From NCBI GenBank assembly GCA_015060075.1, contig SUZE01000005.1, positions 1-34,999 of the forward strand: a DNA stretch of 34,999 bases, written 5' to 3'. This document shows positions 7,836-17,110 of this stretch, one piece after another (position 1 is the first letter of the stretch; each line of letters opens with the position of its first letter). The stretch is from Rikenellaceae bacterium. GTDB taxonomy: Bacteria > Bacteroidota > Bacteroidia > Bacteroidales > Rikenellaceae. The notes under the pieces were generated by a model. It saw only the letters and a list, made by a program, of their open reading frames with translations, was not told the DNA's origin and made no database searches. The position numbers and the translations under genes are program-made.

Positions 7836-10043
7836 CTATCGTATCTCTACACAACACTCTGTTGGGATAATCTCGTATGTAAATCCATCCGGCAGCGATA
7901 TTTTAACGTCAAATTTTCCATCGCTGTATCGCCACTCCGCATCAATCTTCTCGTCACCGACAGGAATCGAGCCTTTGCACCACTCCAAACCGCTATCAAT
8001 AAAACGCAGGCGCACTTTGCGCTCACATGGCAACACCTCATAGACACCCAACACATCACGATAGAGTACATTTGTCAGATGTGAGGCGAAGCAGTGGTTG
8101 CAACTTGCCTTCGGTTTAAGGCTCTCCCACAGTGTTCCTGTACGGTCAGCCATCGCCTTATATGTAGCGATAGACTCGTCAAGAATCTGCTTCGACAACC
8201 CATGTTTCGACAGCAACTCCAATCGAAGATAACTTCCAATGAAGGCGTTGATTGGGTGTAGGTCGGGATATAATCCCTTCTCCACTCTACCCGGCACAAC
8301 TTCATCACGCAGACGAGCCCACAATGCTGGGTGGCTCTCAGGCGATGCCACACCAAAGAGAAAGGCATAGTATTGACATACCTCAGTATGCTCACCACTC
8401 AACTCCAATTTGCCCCTCTTATTGCGCACAGCATTATCCACAAAGTACTCGCCATCGAACGATTGGCGCAATATCTCCTTGCGAATTGCAGCAGCCTGCT
8501 CTGCCAGCGATTTATCATCGTAGAGGCGCGATACAACATCGAGCATCTCGGCATAGAGCATATTCGATGGATAGCTGACATCCTGCACCAACTTATTGGC
8601 ATACGAATACTCTACAAACACCCATTTAGGCAACTTTTCGAGAAGACCATCTTCGTTGATATACGGCTTGAAGAACTCTATCAACTCGTATATGCGTGTG
8701 CGAGCGAGGTCGATAGTTGCTCTATCACCCGTACGCTCCAAATACTCCTCCAACTCCAAGACAAACCACATAGCCCAATTCGGGATATAGTTATGGTTAC
8801 GGTGGTCGGCAGGATAGCACATCGGCAACATTCCCTTGTCAATATCCTTAAACTCGGTCGGAAGCAAGAAATTTTCGATAAAATTGCGTTCTATACGACT
8901 TTTGCCCGATAAAGCAAACTCTACACGGCCCGAGAAGTAACTATCGCACAACCAACCCGCACGCTCTCGTGACGGACAGTCCATGTAGATATCGATAGCA
9001 TTTTGTCGGTAGGTCTCTCGTGCCGCCTCGAAGATAAAGTCCAAATCCGGATTGCTCGACTCGAACTTGGCACGATAGCAGTCGGAGTTGCAGTAGTCAC
9101 GCATCGAGAGCTCCTCAACCTCTGCCGTACCACCCTCGGTAAAGACCTCGACATACTGCATTGTATATGGCTCAAATGTCTCCAACTCGTACTCGCCCGC
9201 CTGCAAGTCATAAATGAGGTATGATTGCCATCTCAAACGGCGCTTCATCACACGGCCATCTTCACCCAAAATCTCATCAAAACGGAGAGTAAGTCGTGTA
9301 GGCTCCGTAACCACAACCTTCGTACGGAGGAAACCGCTACTATTGGTTGCAAATTTATAGAGGTTTTTGCCATCGATAAGTTGCGCCCTATGCAGACGGT
9401 AATCGGGATATGCAACACCACGAGCGAGCAGTGTCTTTTCACCCTGCTCAACAAGTTTCTCTGGCTGTATCGCCGATTTCCAATCTTTGTTAGTCGCCCA
9501 ATCGTTGTAGTGGCTATCCAAAACATACGCTTCTGTATATGGTCGTTGGAAAGAGAACTTCGGCACATCGGCAACACGCTGACCGAGGGCATACGCCTCA
9601 AAATCTTTGCCCGTAGCAGCAACGATATCGCCATCAACCTCTATCTCTGCTTGCAGAAATGATGGTTGGTCAAGCAGATAGTAACTTGGGCAGTTATAGC
9701 CTGCTACCTCGATAGCAACAACATTTTTGCCCCAACGCAAATATGGCTTCAAGTTGTAAGCATCAATACGATAAAAGTCGTGTGCCGCAACACATGGTCC
9801 ATGCGCCACAAACTTGCCATTTACAAGCAGACGATAGTCGCAAGATGCCGTAAGGCGAATTACAGCCTCCTTTGCGCAACCCACCTCTATCACCTCACGG
9901 AATGACAAGGTAAGATTCTTTTCGGTTTCACGACCTTCACTCCAAACTGCTACAGCCTTGTCGAAGCAGTCGCATTGTGTTAAATCGGTGTTGTTACAAG
10001 CGACAAAACACAGTGATAAGATCAGCAATAACTGTTTTTTCAT
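7836..10043 (-). CDS. GH78-type alpha-L-rhamnosidase-like lipoprotein
   Basis: The 735-aa product starts MKKQLLLILSLCFVACNN, a lipoprotein signal with Cys16 as the likely lipidated residue. N-terminal beta-sandwich regions (~40-320) include VRLTASCDYRLLVNGKFVAHGP-like carbohydrate-binding strands. The (alpha/alpha)6 catalytic part follows, with the conserved block DCPSRERAGWLCDSYFSGR (~355-375) and a late GTLWESLKPKASCNHCFASH block, where the Glu of TLWE corresponds to the GH78 catalytic base. A C-terminal beta-sandwich ends it. The family hydrolyses terminal alpha-L-rhamnose, but this subgroup is diverse, so the substrate is uncertain. It begins 6 nt after the EEP-family gene stop and is probably in one operon with it and the YgiQ-like gene. 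Confidence 0.85.
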   Translation of the reverse strand: MKKQLLLILSLCFVACNNTDLTQCDCFDKAVAVWSEGRETEKNLTLSFREVIEVGCAKEAVIRLTASCDYRLLVNGKFVAHGPCVAAHDFYRIDAYNLKPYLRWGKNVVAIEVAGYNCPSYYLLDQPSFLQAEIEVDGDIVAATGKDFEAYALGQRVADVPKFSFQRPYTEAYVLDSHYNDWATNKDWKSAIQPEKLVEQGEKTLLARGVAYPDYRLHRAQLIDGKNLYKFATNSSGFLRTKVVVTEPTRLTLRFDEILGEDGRVMKRRLRWQSYLIYDLQAGEYELETFEPYTMQYVEVFTEGGTAEVEELSMRDYCNSDCYRAKFESSNPDLDFIFEAARETYRQNAIDIYMDCPSRERAGWLCDSYFSGRVEFALSGKSRIERNFIENFLLPTEFKDIDKGMLPMCYPADHRNHNYIPNWAMWFVLELEEYLERTGDRATIDLARTRIYELIEFFKPYINEDGLLEKLPKWVFVEYSYANKLVQDVSYPSNMLYAEMLDVVSRLYDDKSLAEQAAAIRKEILRQSFDGEYFVDNAVRNKRGKLELSGEHTEVCQYYAFLFGVASPESHPALWARLRDEVVPGRVEKGLYPDLHPINAFIGSYLRLELLSKHGLSKQILDESIATYKAMADRTGTLWESLKPKASCNHCFASHLTNVLYRDVLGVYEVLPCERKVRLRFIDSGLEWCKGSIPVGDEKIDAEWRYSDGKFDVKISLPDGFTYEIIPTECCVEIR

Positions 10044-10049
10044 TTTACT

Positions 10050-10955
10050 TTATTGTAACTTGATAATAGCATAGATAGGATAGTGGTCCGAAACGAACTT
10101 CACATTGTTGTATGTATCTTTGATTGTGCGATACTCCACCGGATTTTTGAGCTCCTTGTTGTAATATATGTGGTCAATCTGTTTGGTCTTTGTGTCGGAC
10201 TCGAAGCCATTTGTTGTGCCATAGTTGTCTTTACGATTAGCATAGCTTCGGGCATTCTTCATATAGCCATCTATCGTATCAAGAGCTTTATGGTAAGAGT
10301 CAATATTGAGGTCCCCTGTAAGGAAGAGAGGCATTTTGCCCTTATACTCCTCGAACTTTTTAGATATGAGTTTCATACCTTCAATCTGCGCCATCTCAGA
10401 TTCGTGGTCGAGGTGCGTATTGATATAGAAGAACTGCTTTCCTGTCTGAATGTGTTCAAACAAACCCCAAGTGGCTGTTCGGAAATAGTTTGCACCCCAC
10501 CCCTTCGAAGGAGTATCAGGAGTTTCGGAAAGCCAAAATGTACCAACCTCTATCTTCTTTATAACTCTCTTGTCGTAAAGGATTCCCGGGCACTCACCAG
10601 AACCCGACTCCTTGCCGGTTTGGCGATTTACACCATAACCATCGTAGCCCTCACTCCTCAATTGTTCTTTAATCCACACCCACTGTGCGCTATATACCGC
10701 CTCTTGCAAACCAATGATGCTCGGTCTATGGTCCTTAATAAGAGCAATACACGCATCTTTGCGGTTATCCCAATGGTTCGGAGTGCCTTTGTCCATTGCA
10801 GAGGTGCGAACATTGAAACTCATAATCTTGATTTCGTTCTCCTTGGCATACTTCTGATACTTCGATGCAGGTGGAGTTGGAGGTGCTTGGTCTTCTTTAT
10901 CACCACATCCCGATACGAGCATTACAATACTCAATAAAATAAAAATCTTCTTCAT
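10050..10955 (-). CDS. Endonuclease/exonuclease/phosphatase-family lipoprotein
   Basis: The 301-aa product begins MKKIFILLSIVMLVSGCGDK, a lipoprotein signal with lipobox VSGC. The metal-dependent EEP fold is complete: KIMSFNVR, IGLQEA (metal-binding Glu), NTHLDH, LTGDLNIDS, QIDHIYY and SDHYPI. The family includes nucleases, sphingomyelinases and sugar- or lipid-phosphate phosphatases; in secreted Bacteroidales members the substrate is usually unknown. A longer frame from 11033 overlaps the preceding radical SAM gene and lacks the signal at its N-terminus, so 10955 is chosen. It lies 13 nt after the YgiQ-like gene and 6 nt before the GH78-like gene, and probably acts at the cell envelope alongside the latter. 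Confidence 0.88.
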   Translation of the reverse strand: MKKIFILLSIVMLVSGCGDKEDQAPPTPPASKYQKYAKENEIKIMSFNVRTSAMDKGTPNHWDNRKDACIALIKDHRPSIIGLQEAVYSAQWVWIKEQLRSEGYDGYGVNRQTGKESGSGECPGILYDKRVIKKIEVGTFWLSETPDTPSKGWGANYFRTATWGLFEHIQTGKQFFYINTHLDHESEMAQIEGMKLISKKFEEYKGKMPLFLTGDLNIDSYHKALDTIDGYMKNARSYANRKDNYGTTNGFESDTKTKQIDHIYYNKELKNPVEYRTIKDTYNNVKFVSDHYPIYAIIKLQ

Positions 10956-10968
10956 ACTATTTAGTGTT

Positions 10969-12678
10969 TTAGTGTTGTTTCTTGAAAAAATAGTGTTTTT
11001 GTTTTCGCTTATCGTCTTGCGAGCGAGCAACATATACCCTCTCGCCCGTATAAGGATTTTCGCCCGTGTAGAACATCACCGAGGAGAGTGTCATTGGTGT
11101 TGGTGTCAAATCCTGCACCTGCTCCAAAGTGAAGTGCAACTTGCCGAGTACCTTCTGCGACAATGCCCTCATATCCGCCTCACGACACCCCGGATGCGAG
11201 GAGATAAAGTACGGTATCAACTGATAGCGCAACCCATTTTCACGACAAATCTTGTTAAAGTTACGATTTAACTCCTCAAACAACGAGAATGATGGTTTGC
11301 GCATCAACTTCAAAACGCTATCTTCGGTATGTTCGGGGGCGACCTTCAATCGTCCCGATGTGTGATGCACCACAACCTCATGCAGATAGTCCGAATTGTC
11401 GAACAAGTCGTAACGAATACCGCTGCCGATATAGGCGTGTTTTACCCCTTTGAAGGTGCGAATTTTGCGGTACAAATCGAGCAGTGGGCGGTGGTCGTTA
11501 TTGAGATTAGGGCAGACCTTCGGGTGAAGGCACGATGGACGCATACACTTGGCGCACAACGCCCTATTCTTGCCACCCAAGCCATACATATTTGCCGAAG
11601 GACCGCCAATATCGGTAATCGTGCCATGAAAGTCGGGCATCTCGGTTACAGCCTTAACTTCGCGCATAATCGAACCCTCGCTACGTGAGGAGATAAACTT
11701 TCCTTGATGCGCCGAAATGGTACAGAACGAGCAACCTCCAAAGCAACCACGATGGATATTTACCGAGTGCTTAATCATCTCCCATGCAGGGATATCGCCA
11801 CGCCCCTTGTAGCGTGGGTGCGGTGCACGCATATATGGCAGGTCGAATGCCGAATCCAACTCCTCACTCGAAAGTGCCAAGTGCATCGGATTTATCACAA
11901 CATAGTCGTTGCCCGTGCGCTCAACGAGGATATTTCCGCTTTCGAGGCGGTTGCTCTCTATCTCCTCCTTTGTGAAGTTTTCGCCAAAGGCTCGTTTATC
12001 ATTTCGGCACTGCTCGAAGGAGTGTAGCATTATCGTTTTCTCACTCGGCAGAGCCTCGACAAACTTCTTATCTGCCACAAAGCCCACCTGACGCAGGGTA
12101 TGCAAAAGTTTTGCATTATAGCCGTTGCGCATTGCACGAGCCACCTCGCGGATAACCTTCTCTCCCATTCCGTAGAGGAGAAAGTCGGCTCCACTCTCGA
12201 CCAGGATAGAGGGTTTCAAAGTGTCCTGCCAATAGTCGTAGTGAGTAAGTCGGCGCAACGATGACTCGATACCGCCAATCAAAACGGGGGTATTCGGAAA
12301 TAGTTTTTTCAGAATTTTCGTGTAGGTCGTAACGGCATAGTCGGGGCGGAAACCTGCTACTCCGCCTGCGGTGTAGGCATCGTTTGAGCGTAGTCGCTTG
12401 TTGGCGGTGTAGTGGTTTACCATCGAGTCCATCACGCCTGCCGTAACGCAGAAGCAGAGGCGTGGAGCGCCGAACTTCTTGAAATCGCGCAGGTCATCAC
12501 GCCAATTTGGCTGCGGCACAACCGCCACACGCAACCCCTCGTCCTCGAAGAGTCGCGACACCACCGCCGTACCGAATGACGGGTGGTCGATATAGGCATC
12601 ACCCGAAAAGAGGACTATATCGACATAGTCCCACCCAAGCTGACGCATCTCCTTGACGGTTGTTGGCAGAAAACCCAT
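10969..12678 (-). CDS. YgiQ-family radical SAM protein
   Basis: The 569-aa product starts MGFLPTTVKEMRQLGWDYVD, the classic YgiQ N-terminus (UPF0313). The radical SAM cluster motif C312-x3-C316-x2-C319 lies in HRGCFGGCSFCTISAHQG. Blocks IGGIESSLRRLTHYDYW and LKVAPEHTEDSVL are also typical. The reaction catalysed by this widespread family is not established. A frame running back to 12930 adds 84 residues translated from the heptamer arrays and from sequence antisense to rluD-type coding, so it is rejected. Downstream genes follow with 13 and 6 nt gaps, but their envelope functions have no evident link with YgiQ. Confidence 0.92.
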   Translation of the reverse strand: MGFLPTTVKEMRQLGWDYVDIVLFSGDAYIDHPSFGTAVVSRLFEDEGLRVAVVPQPNWRDDLRDFKKFGAPRLCFCVTAGVMDSMVNHYTANKRLRSNDAYTAGGVAGFRPDYAVTTYTKILKKLFPNTPVLIGGIESSLRRLTHYDYWQDTLKPSILVESGADFLLYGMGEKVIREVARAMRNGYNAKLLHTLRQVGFVADKKFVEALPSEKTIMLHSFEQCRNDKRAFGENFTKEEIESNRLESGNILVERTGNDYVVINPMHLALSSEELDSAFDLPYMRAPHPRYKGRGDIPAWEMIKHSVNIHRGCFGGCSFCTISAHQGKFISSRSEGSIMREVKAVTEMPDFHGTITDIGGPSANMYGLGGKNRALCAKCMRPSCLHPKVCPNLNNDHRPLLDLYRKIRTFKGVKHAYIGSGIRYDLFDNSDYLHEVVVHHTSGRLKVAPEHTEDSVLKLMRKPSFSLFEELNRNFNKICRENGLRYQLIPYFISSHPGCREADMRALSQKVLGKLHFTLEQVQDLTPTPMTLSSVMFYTGENPYTGERVYVARSQDDKRKQKHYFFKKQH

Positions 12679-12695
12679 AGTTTTTTCAAAAAAAA

Positions 12696-12723
12696 AATTG
12701 ACAATTGACAATTGATAATTGAC
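12696..12723. repeat. Tandem 7-mer array, 4 x AATTGAC
   Basis: Four perfect-register heptamers (AATTGAC, AATTGAC, AATTGAT, AATTGAC) are followed by AATT. The array lies in the 103-nt gap between the RluA-type gene stop and the YgiQ-like start, about 18 nt before the latter's ATG. A second array (12755-12782) fills the other end of the same gap. Confidence 0.9.
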
Positions 12724-12754
12724 AATTAAAAGTATTTTTAGTTTAGGCCTGCGG

Positions 12755-12782
12755 CGCAATTCTGCATTCTCAATTCTGCATT
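12755..12782. repeat. Tandem 7-mer array touching the RluA-type gene stop codon
   Basis: On the minus strand it reads AATGCAG, AATTGAG, AATGCAG, AATTGCG: four heptamers sharing AAT-x-G/A. The first begins within the TAA stop (TAAATGCAG), so the array starts exactly where the coding sequence ends. The unit mixes the AATGCAN and AATTGAN types seen alone elsewhere in the window. Confidence 0.85.
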
Positions 12783-13924
12783 TACTCCGAAAATGCGTTC
12801 TGCGCATTTCGAGCGTAGTTATCCCACTTCTCCAATACCGCCTTAAAGTCGGCAGGAAGGTCGAGCGTAAACTCTTTATATTCGCCCGTTGTTGGGTGTT
12901 CAAAGCCGAGCAAGCGGGCGTGAAGGGCATGGCGTGGCATTGTCTCGAAGCAGTTTTCGATAAACTGCTTATACTTCGAGAAGGTCGTACCCTTCAATAT
13001 CTTGTCGCCACCATATCGTTCATCGTTGAAGAGTGGGTGACCGATATACTGCATATGAACACGAATCTGGTGCGTTCTGCCCGTTTCAAGACGGCACTCC
13101 ACCAAAGTTACATATCCGTAGCGTTTCAGCACCTTGTAGTGCGTAACGGCATGTTTGCCCTCCGAGCCATCGGCAAAGACATACATCTGATGGCGATTTT
13201 TCGGGTTGCGACCAATGTGCCCCGTAATTGTCCCCTCGTCATCTGCCAAGTTTCCCCAAACGAGCGCAATATAGCGGCGTTGAGTGGAATGTAGGAAGAA
13301 TTGGTGCGAGAGGTGTTGGCAAGCCTGCTCGTTCTTGCCGACAACAAGAATGCCCGAAGTGTTCTTATCAATTCGGTGCACCAAGCCGGCACGTTCGTTG
13401 CCCTGCTGGAACATCGGGTTGTCCTTCAAGTGAAAAGTGAGCGCATTAACAAGCGTTCCGCAGTAGTTACCGTGTCCGGGGTGCACGCACATTCCCGCCT
13501 CCTTATTCACCACGATAACATCATCGTCCTCGTACATAATGTCGATTGGAATATCCTCAGGCGTGAGCGTCACCTCATAGCGAGGGAATGCCAAGCGCAT
13601 CGAGATATGGTCGTAAGGTTTTACCTTGTACGATGCCTTTTGCGGTTTTTCGTTCACGAAAACACCGCCATCGTCTATGGCATTTTGGATACGGTTGCGC
13701 GAGCAATTTTCGATATGCGTAGTCAAAAACTTATCCAAACGCATCATCGATTGCCCCTTATCGACAGTTATGGCGTAATGCTCGTACAAGCCGTTTTCAT
13801 CGGGTTTCTGGTCAGAAAGGAAGCGGCGAGGCATAACACCCACGCCCGACTCCTCGTCATCACCCTCGAAATCGACCTCGATATCCTCGTCTAACTCCTC
13901 GTTTATGTACTTCTCGTCTGCCAT
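12782..13924 (-). CDS. RluA-family 23S rRNA pseudouridine synthase (RluD-like)
   Basis: The 380-aa product converts uridine to pseudouridine in rRNA. An S4 RNA-binding domain (~60-110, RLDKFLTTHIENCSRNRIQ) precedes the catalytic domain. The signature HRIDKNTSG lies at 183-191 with catalytic Asp186; GRTHQIRVHMQ follows, as in RluA/RluC/RluD enzymes. RluD-type specificity (helix 69 of 23S rRNA) is likely from the S4 domain but not proven. The N-terminal ~45 residues are unusually acidic (ELDEDIEVDFEGDDEE) and precede the S4 domain; the ATG at 13924 is kept because the frame runs cleanly from it and lies 9 nt after the PASTA gene. It ends the tgt-lptG-mqnE-PASTA-rluD run. Confidence 0.93.
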   Translation of the reverse strand: MADEKYINEELDEDIEVDFEGDDEESGVGVMPRRFLSDQKPDENGLYEHYAITVDKGQSMMRLDKFLTTHIENCSRNRIQNAIDDGGVFVNEKPQKASYKVKPYDHISMRLAFPRYEVTLTPEDIPIDIMYEDDDVIVVNKEAGMCVHPGHGNYCGTLVNALTFHLKDNPMFQQGNERAGLVHRIDKNTSGILVVGKNEQACQHLSHQFFLHSTQRRYIALVWGNLADDEGTITGHIGRNPKNRHQMYVFADGSEGKHAVTHYKVLKRYGYVTLVECRLETGRTHQIRVHMQYIGHPLFNDERYGGDKILKGTTFSKYKQFIENCFETMPRHALHARLLGFEHPTTGEYKEFTLDLPADFKAVLEKWDNYARNAQNAFSE

Positions 13925-13933
13925 ACCTATCCG

Positions 13934-14881
13934 TTAAAAGAAGAAATCGTCTTGTGCCTGCGGTGTTTGTTGCGGTTGCGACTTCTCGGTATTTGCTATT
14001 GAGTCGAGCAGTCGCTGCTCCGCCTTGGCGATGGAGTCCGCTGCCATTTTAGCCTTCAAAGCCTCCTCAACACGGCGCTCCTGCTGAACTATCGCACTAT
14101 CAACCTTCACGGCATCGAGCGTAAGATGCAACGATACTCGCGCACCATACGCCACCGCCTCGGTTGGCAGTATCGACTGACGATATACCTTGGCACGATT
14201 GCGCTCCAACGCCGGCATTCCCTCATCAAAGATAATCTCACCAATATTCAATCCCGACTCCCAAAGTCGGCTTTTCGCCTCGAACAACGAACGGCCAAGA
14301 ACCTGCGGAGCAGCTGTTGCAGTATCGGTAGCCGAAACGCCCACACGCAAAACTACCCCACTGCCCATCTCTGCCTGCAACTCGCTCTCTTCGAGGACCT
14401 CCTCGCCATTAATAAATTCGGCAAGAACATAATTTGTGGCGATATCATCGGCATATTCGAGGTGGTCGATAGTCAAGCCTGCCGTTTCGAGCATATTTTT
14501 CGCCTGACGCAACGAGCGACCTGCCACATACGGCACTGCCACCATACGCTGACGTGAGGAGTTTATCGTAACATAGACCTTGCGACCGGGCTTCACGACC
14601 ACACCACCCTTTGGCAATTGGTCGAGCACTACACCACCAGGATATGCAGACACATGAAGCGAGTCGTTGATGATGATTTCGAGGTCACGGCGACCTGCGA
14701 AATACTCCGCATCATTCAGTTGCAACCCCACAAAGTCAGGCACTGTACGGCGTGCGCTGTGTCGTGTACCGAATGCCATAGCGATAAATGCTACTACTGC
14801 CAAACCCAAAAAGAGCAAGGCTATCATCGCCAAGTGGTACAAAATCGTATGTCGTTTCAACCAAGTCCAAAAACTTTTCAT
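13934..14881 (-). CDS. Membrane-anchored PASTA-domain protein
   Basis: The 315-aa product has a short cytoplasmic N-terminus, one transmembrane helix (~residues 13-37: ILYHLAMIALLFLGLAVVAF) and three PASTA domains (~45-110, 112-182, 187-258), recognisable by V-P-D-F-V-G, V-P-Y-V-A-G-R-S and P-Q-V-L-G-R-S openings. A coiled-coil-like Ala/Glu/Lys segment and a Gln/Pro-rich tail ending DDFFF follow. No kinase or transpeptidase domain is attached, unlike Gram-positive PASTA proteins. The domains usually bind peptidoglycan or help protein contacts. The start codon overlaps the mqnE stop (ATGA), so translation is coupled. Pairing with an RluA-type gene is common in Bacteroidota. Role inferred: envelope or cell-wall related. 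Confidence 0.88.
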   Translation of the reverse strand: MKSFWTWLKRHTILYHLAMIALLFLGLAVVAFIAMAFGTRHSARRTVPDFVGLQLNDAEYFAGRRDLEIIINDSLHVSAYPGGVVLDQLPKGGVVVKPGRKVYVTINSSRQRMVAVPYVAGRSLRQAKNMLETAGLTIDHLEYADDIATNYVLAEFINGEEVLEESELQAEMGSGVVLRVGVSATDTATAAPQVLGRSLFEAKSRLWESGLNIGEIIFDEGMPALERNRAKVYRQSILPTEAVAYGARVSLHLTLDAVKVDSAIVQQERRVEEALKAKMAADSIAKAEQRLLDSIANTEKSQPQQTPQAQDDFFF

Positions 14882-15981
14882 AGTTTTCCGTTTTCAGTTT
14901 TCCGTTTTCCGTTTAACTCATTATAGTGTGTATCTCGCTCTACGGCATGGTAGCCTGCCGATGCGCACATCTTCTCAATCTCTCCAATCGTCAGGCGTGG
15001 TCGCTCGTCAGCCGCCCCTGCCATCGAATATATCTTTGTCGAATCTTCGATTGTGCCGTCAATATCGTCTGCGCCAAATGACAGAGCCATCTCCGCCACC
15101 TCCTTGCCATACATCACCCAATACGCCTTAATATGTGGCACATTGTCAAGTATCAAACGGCTCATTGCCAATGTACGCATATCATCTACAACCGAGGTTT
15201 CGCCCAACTCTGTCAAGCCGTTGTTTGCACTACGAAATTTCAGCGGAATAAAGGCGTTGAAGCCGCCCGTTCTGTCCTGCAAATCACGCAGACGCAGAAG
15301 GTGGTCGATGCGATGGTCAATGTTTTCAATGTGTCCGTAGAGCATCGTTGCATTCGAGTCAAAGCCCAACTTGTGAGCCCTCTCGTGCATATCGAGCCAC
15401 TCCACCGAAGAGCATTTTTGCGGGCAAATTTCAGCCCTGACTTTCTCATCGAAAATCTCGGCTCCGCCACCGGGGATTGATTCCATGCCCGCCTCTTTCA
15501 GCAACTGCAAACCCTCCTCAATCGTCAAGCCCGCCTTGCGAATCATATAGTGTAGCTCCACCGCTGTAAAAGCCTTGACGCACACCTCGGGCATAATCTC
15601 CTTGATACGGCGAATCATCTCGGCATAGTAGTACAAATCCCTATCGGGGTGAACACCTCCTACAATATGCACCTCCGTTGCACCGCTTGCCTTGCGCTTT
15701 TCGACCTGCTCCAAAACCTCCTCCATAGAGTAGTCCCAAGCCCCCGCCTCACCCTTACGGCGGCGATAAGAGCAGAAACGGCACTCGAAAAGGCAGATAT
15801 TGGTCGGTTCGAGATGGAAATTTTTGTTGTAAAAAACCTTATCTCCACTCTTGCGCTCCTTCACCTCGGTCGCCAAACGAGCCAACAGCCACAACGGAGC
15901 CTTCTCCCATAAGAGTTTGGCTTCGGGGGCATCTATGCGCTCTCCATGCGACAACTTTTCGGCTATATGCTCAATGGTCAT
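14878..15981 (-). CDS. mqnE: Aminofutalosine synthase MqnE
   Basis: The 367-aa radical SAM enzyme catalyses the second step of the futalosine route to menaquinone, joining 3-(1-carboxyvinyloxy)benzoate with the adenosyl moiety of SAM. Cys63, Cys67 and Cys70 form the cluster motif (NICLFECRFCSYRR); HIVGGVHPD, KAFTAVELH, SIPGGGAEIF and DDIDGTIEDSTKIYSMAGA are MqnE signatures. The ATG at 15981 follows the LptG-type gene stop by one base; a start 12 codons upstream would overlap that gene. The last ~13 residues (NGKRKTENGKL and stop) are encoded by a tandem heptamer array, so the natural C-terminus seems to have been replaced or extended. No other mqn gene is in the window. Confidence 0.93.
   Translation of the reverse strand: MTIEHIAEKLSHGERIDAPEAKLLWEKAPLWLLARLATEVKERKSGDKVFYNKNFHLEPTNICLFECRFCSYRRRKGEAGAWDYSMEEVLEQVEKRKASGATEVHIVGGVHPDRDLYYYAEMIRRIKEIMPEVCVKAFTAVELHYMIRKAGLTIEEGLQLLKEAGMESIPGGGAEIFDEKVRAEICPQKCSSVEWLDMHERAHKLGFDSNATMLYGHIENIDHRIDHLLRLRDLQDRTGGFNAFIPLKFRSANNGLTELGETSVVDDMRTLAMSRLILDNVPHIKAYWVMYGKEVAEMALSFGADDIDGTIEDSTKIYSMAGAADERPRLTIGEIEKMCASAGYHAVERDTHYNELNGKRKTENGKL
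14886..14913. repeat. Tandem 7-mer array inside the 3' end of mqnE, 4 x AACGGAA
   Basis: On the minus strand the heptamers are AACGGAA, AACGGAA, AACTGAA, AACGGAA. They are read through as the final codons of mqnE and end five bases before the PASTA gene ATG. Similar AACGGAA units recur at 17153-17159, 17245-17251 and 22657-22677. Confidence 0.88.
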
Positions 15982-15982
15982 A

Positions 15983-17110
15983 CTATTTCGGTGCTTTGCG
16001 ATAGAGATATATTGCAATTATGGCGTAGATAATATTCGGCAACCACACCGCCAACATAGGTGGCAGAGAGCCCCCCTTGGCAAACTCCTCGAACACGCGA
16101 TTGAGCATGATGTAGGAGAAACACAACGCAATGCCGATACCAATATGCAAGCCCGTACCTCCTCGCACCTTGCGAGAGGAGAGCGACACTCCGATAAGTG
16201 TCAGAATAAATGTTCCAAGCGGATAGGCATAGCGAGTATGATGCTCGACTTCGAGGTGTCGTATCGAGTCGGAGCCTTTGGCTCGCTGTTGGTCGATAAA
16301 GTCGTTCAACTCTACGATATTCATCGTTTTAATCAACGCCTGCAAGTTGCCCAACTCCACGATATCGAGGTTCAGCAGTGTGTCGAGATTGCGATGTTGC
16401 TCGAATGTCTCGTGTCCATTATCGTCAAAGTGGCGGGTGATGTATCGTTGCGCCGTCCAGCGTTTGGTTTCGCCATCGAACTTAACCTCCGAAGCCTCCA
16501 ATGTCGAGCGCATAAAGCTACCCTCGTACTTTTCGAGAGCCACAAATGAAGCCTGTGAGGAGTTCTTGCTGAAACCTCGAATATAGGCAAATGTTCCGGG
16601 CTCAATTTGGCGGTAGATGTGTCTATCGTATTGGAATCGCTGTCGGCGAGGGATATACTGCTGTTCAAATGCGACACAGGTGCGCTGCGAGATAGGGATA
16701 ACCCATAAACTCAATCCGAGCGACAATATGGTAATCACCAACGCTCCGATAAAGTATGGCCACATCAATCGGCGGAAACTCATACCTCCCGACAACATCG
16801 CAATAATCTCGGTCTGATATGCCAACTTCGAGGTGAAGAAGATACAGGCAATAAAGGTAAAGAGCGCACTAAACTGATTTATGAAGAATGGCACAAAGTT
16901 CAAGTAGTAGTCCAACATGATACTCTTGAACGGAGCATGCGTCTGTGTAAAGCCGTCAATCTTCTCGACATAGTCGAATATCACCACCACGATAATAATC
17001 ATCGCAATAGCAAATAGATAAGTTCCGAGGAACTTACGAATAATGTAGCGGTCGAGAATCTTCAATCCCGGCCACCAACTACGACCTGTCTTATATTGCG
17101 GCTCCATCAT
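15983..17110 (-). CDS. LptF/LptG-family permease of LPS export
   Basis: The 375-aa product is a YjgP/YjgQ-type inner-membrane protein. It has an N-terminal pair of transmembrane segments (KFLGTYLFAIAMIIIVVVIFDYVEKI; FINQFSALFTFIACIFF), a conserved cytoplasmic loop (YQTEIIAMLSGGMSFRRLMWPYF), a third helix near 110-130, a large periplasmic beta-jellyroll domain (~135-280) and three C-terminal helices ending in LYRKAPK. The family forms the LptB2FG transporter that extracts LPS from the inner membrane. Whether this is the LptF or LptG partner cannot be decided from sequence alone. It sits directly before mqnE (one-base gap) and downstream of tgt, an adjacency common in Bacteroidota. M1 and M2 are both possible starts. 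Confidence 0.9.
   Translation of the reverse strand: MMEPQYKTGRSWWPGLKILDRYIIRKFLGTYLFAIAMIIIVVVIFDYVEKIDGFTQTHAPFKSIMLDYYLNFVPFFINQFSALFTFIACIFFTSKLAYQTEIIAMLSGGMSFRRLMWPYFIGALVITILSLGLSLWVIPISQRTCVAFEQQYIPRRQRFQYDRHIYRQIEPGTFAYIRGFSKNSSQASFVALEKYEGSFMRSTLEASEVKFDGETKRWTAQRYITRHFDDNGHETFEQHRNLDTLLNLDIVELGNLQALIKTMNIVELNDFIDQQRAKGSDSIRHLEVEHHTRYAYPLGTFILTLIGVSLSSRKVRGGTGLHIGIGIALCFSYIMLNRVFEEFAKGGSLPPMLAVWLPNIIYAIIAIYLYRKAPK

Noticed and set aside
12696..12782. Clustered short repeats as a CRISPR array
   Set aside because: Units are 7 nt and directly adjacent, with no spacers, and no cas gene is near.
12679..12930. 84-residue N-terminal extension of the YgiQ-like protein
   Set aside because: It is translated from repeat arrays and from the antisense of the RluA-type gene; the canonical YgiQ start MGFLPTTVKEM is at 12678.
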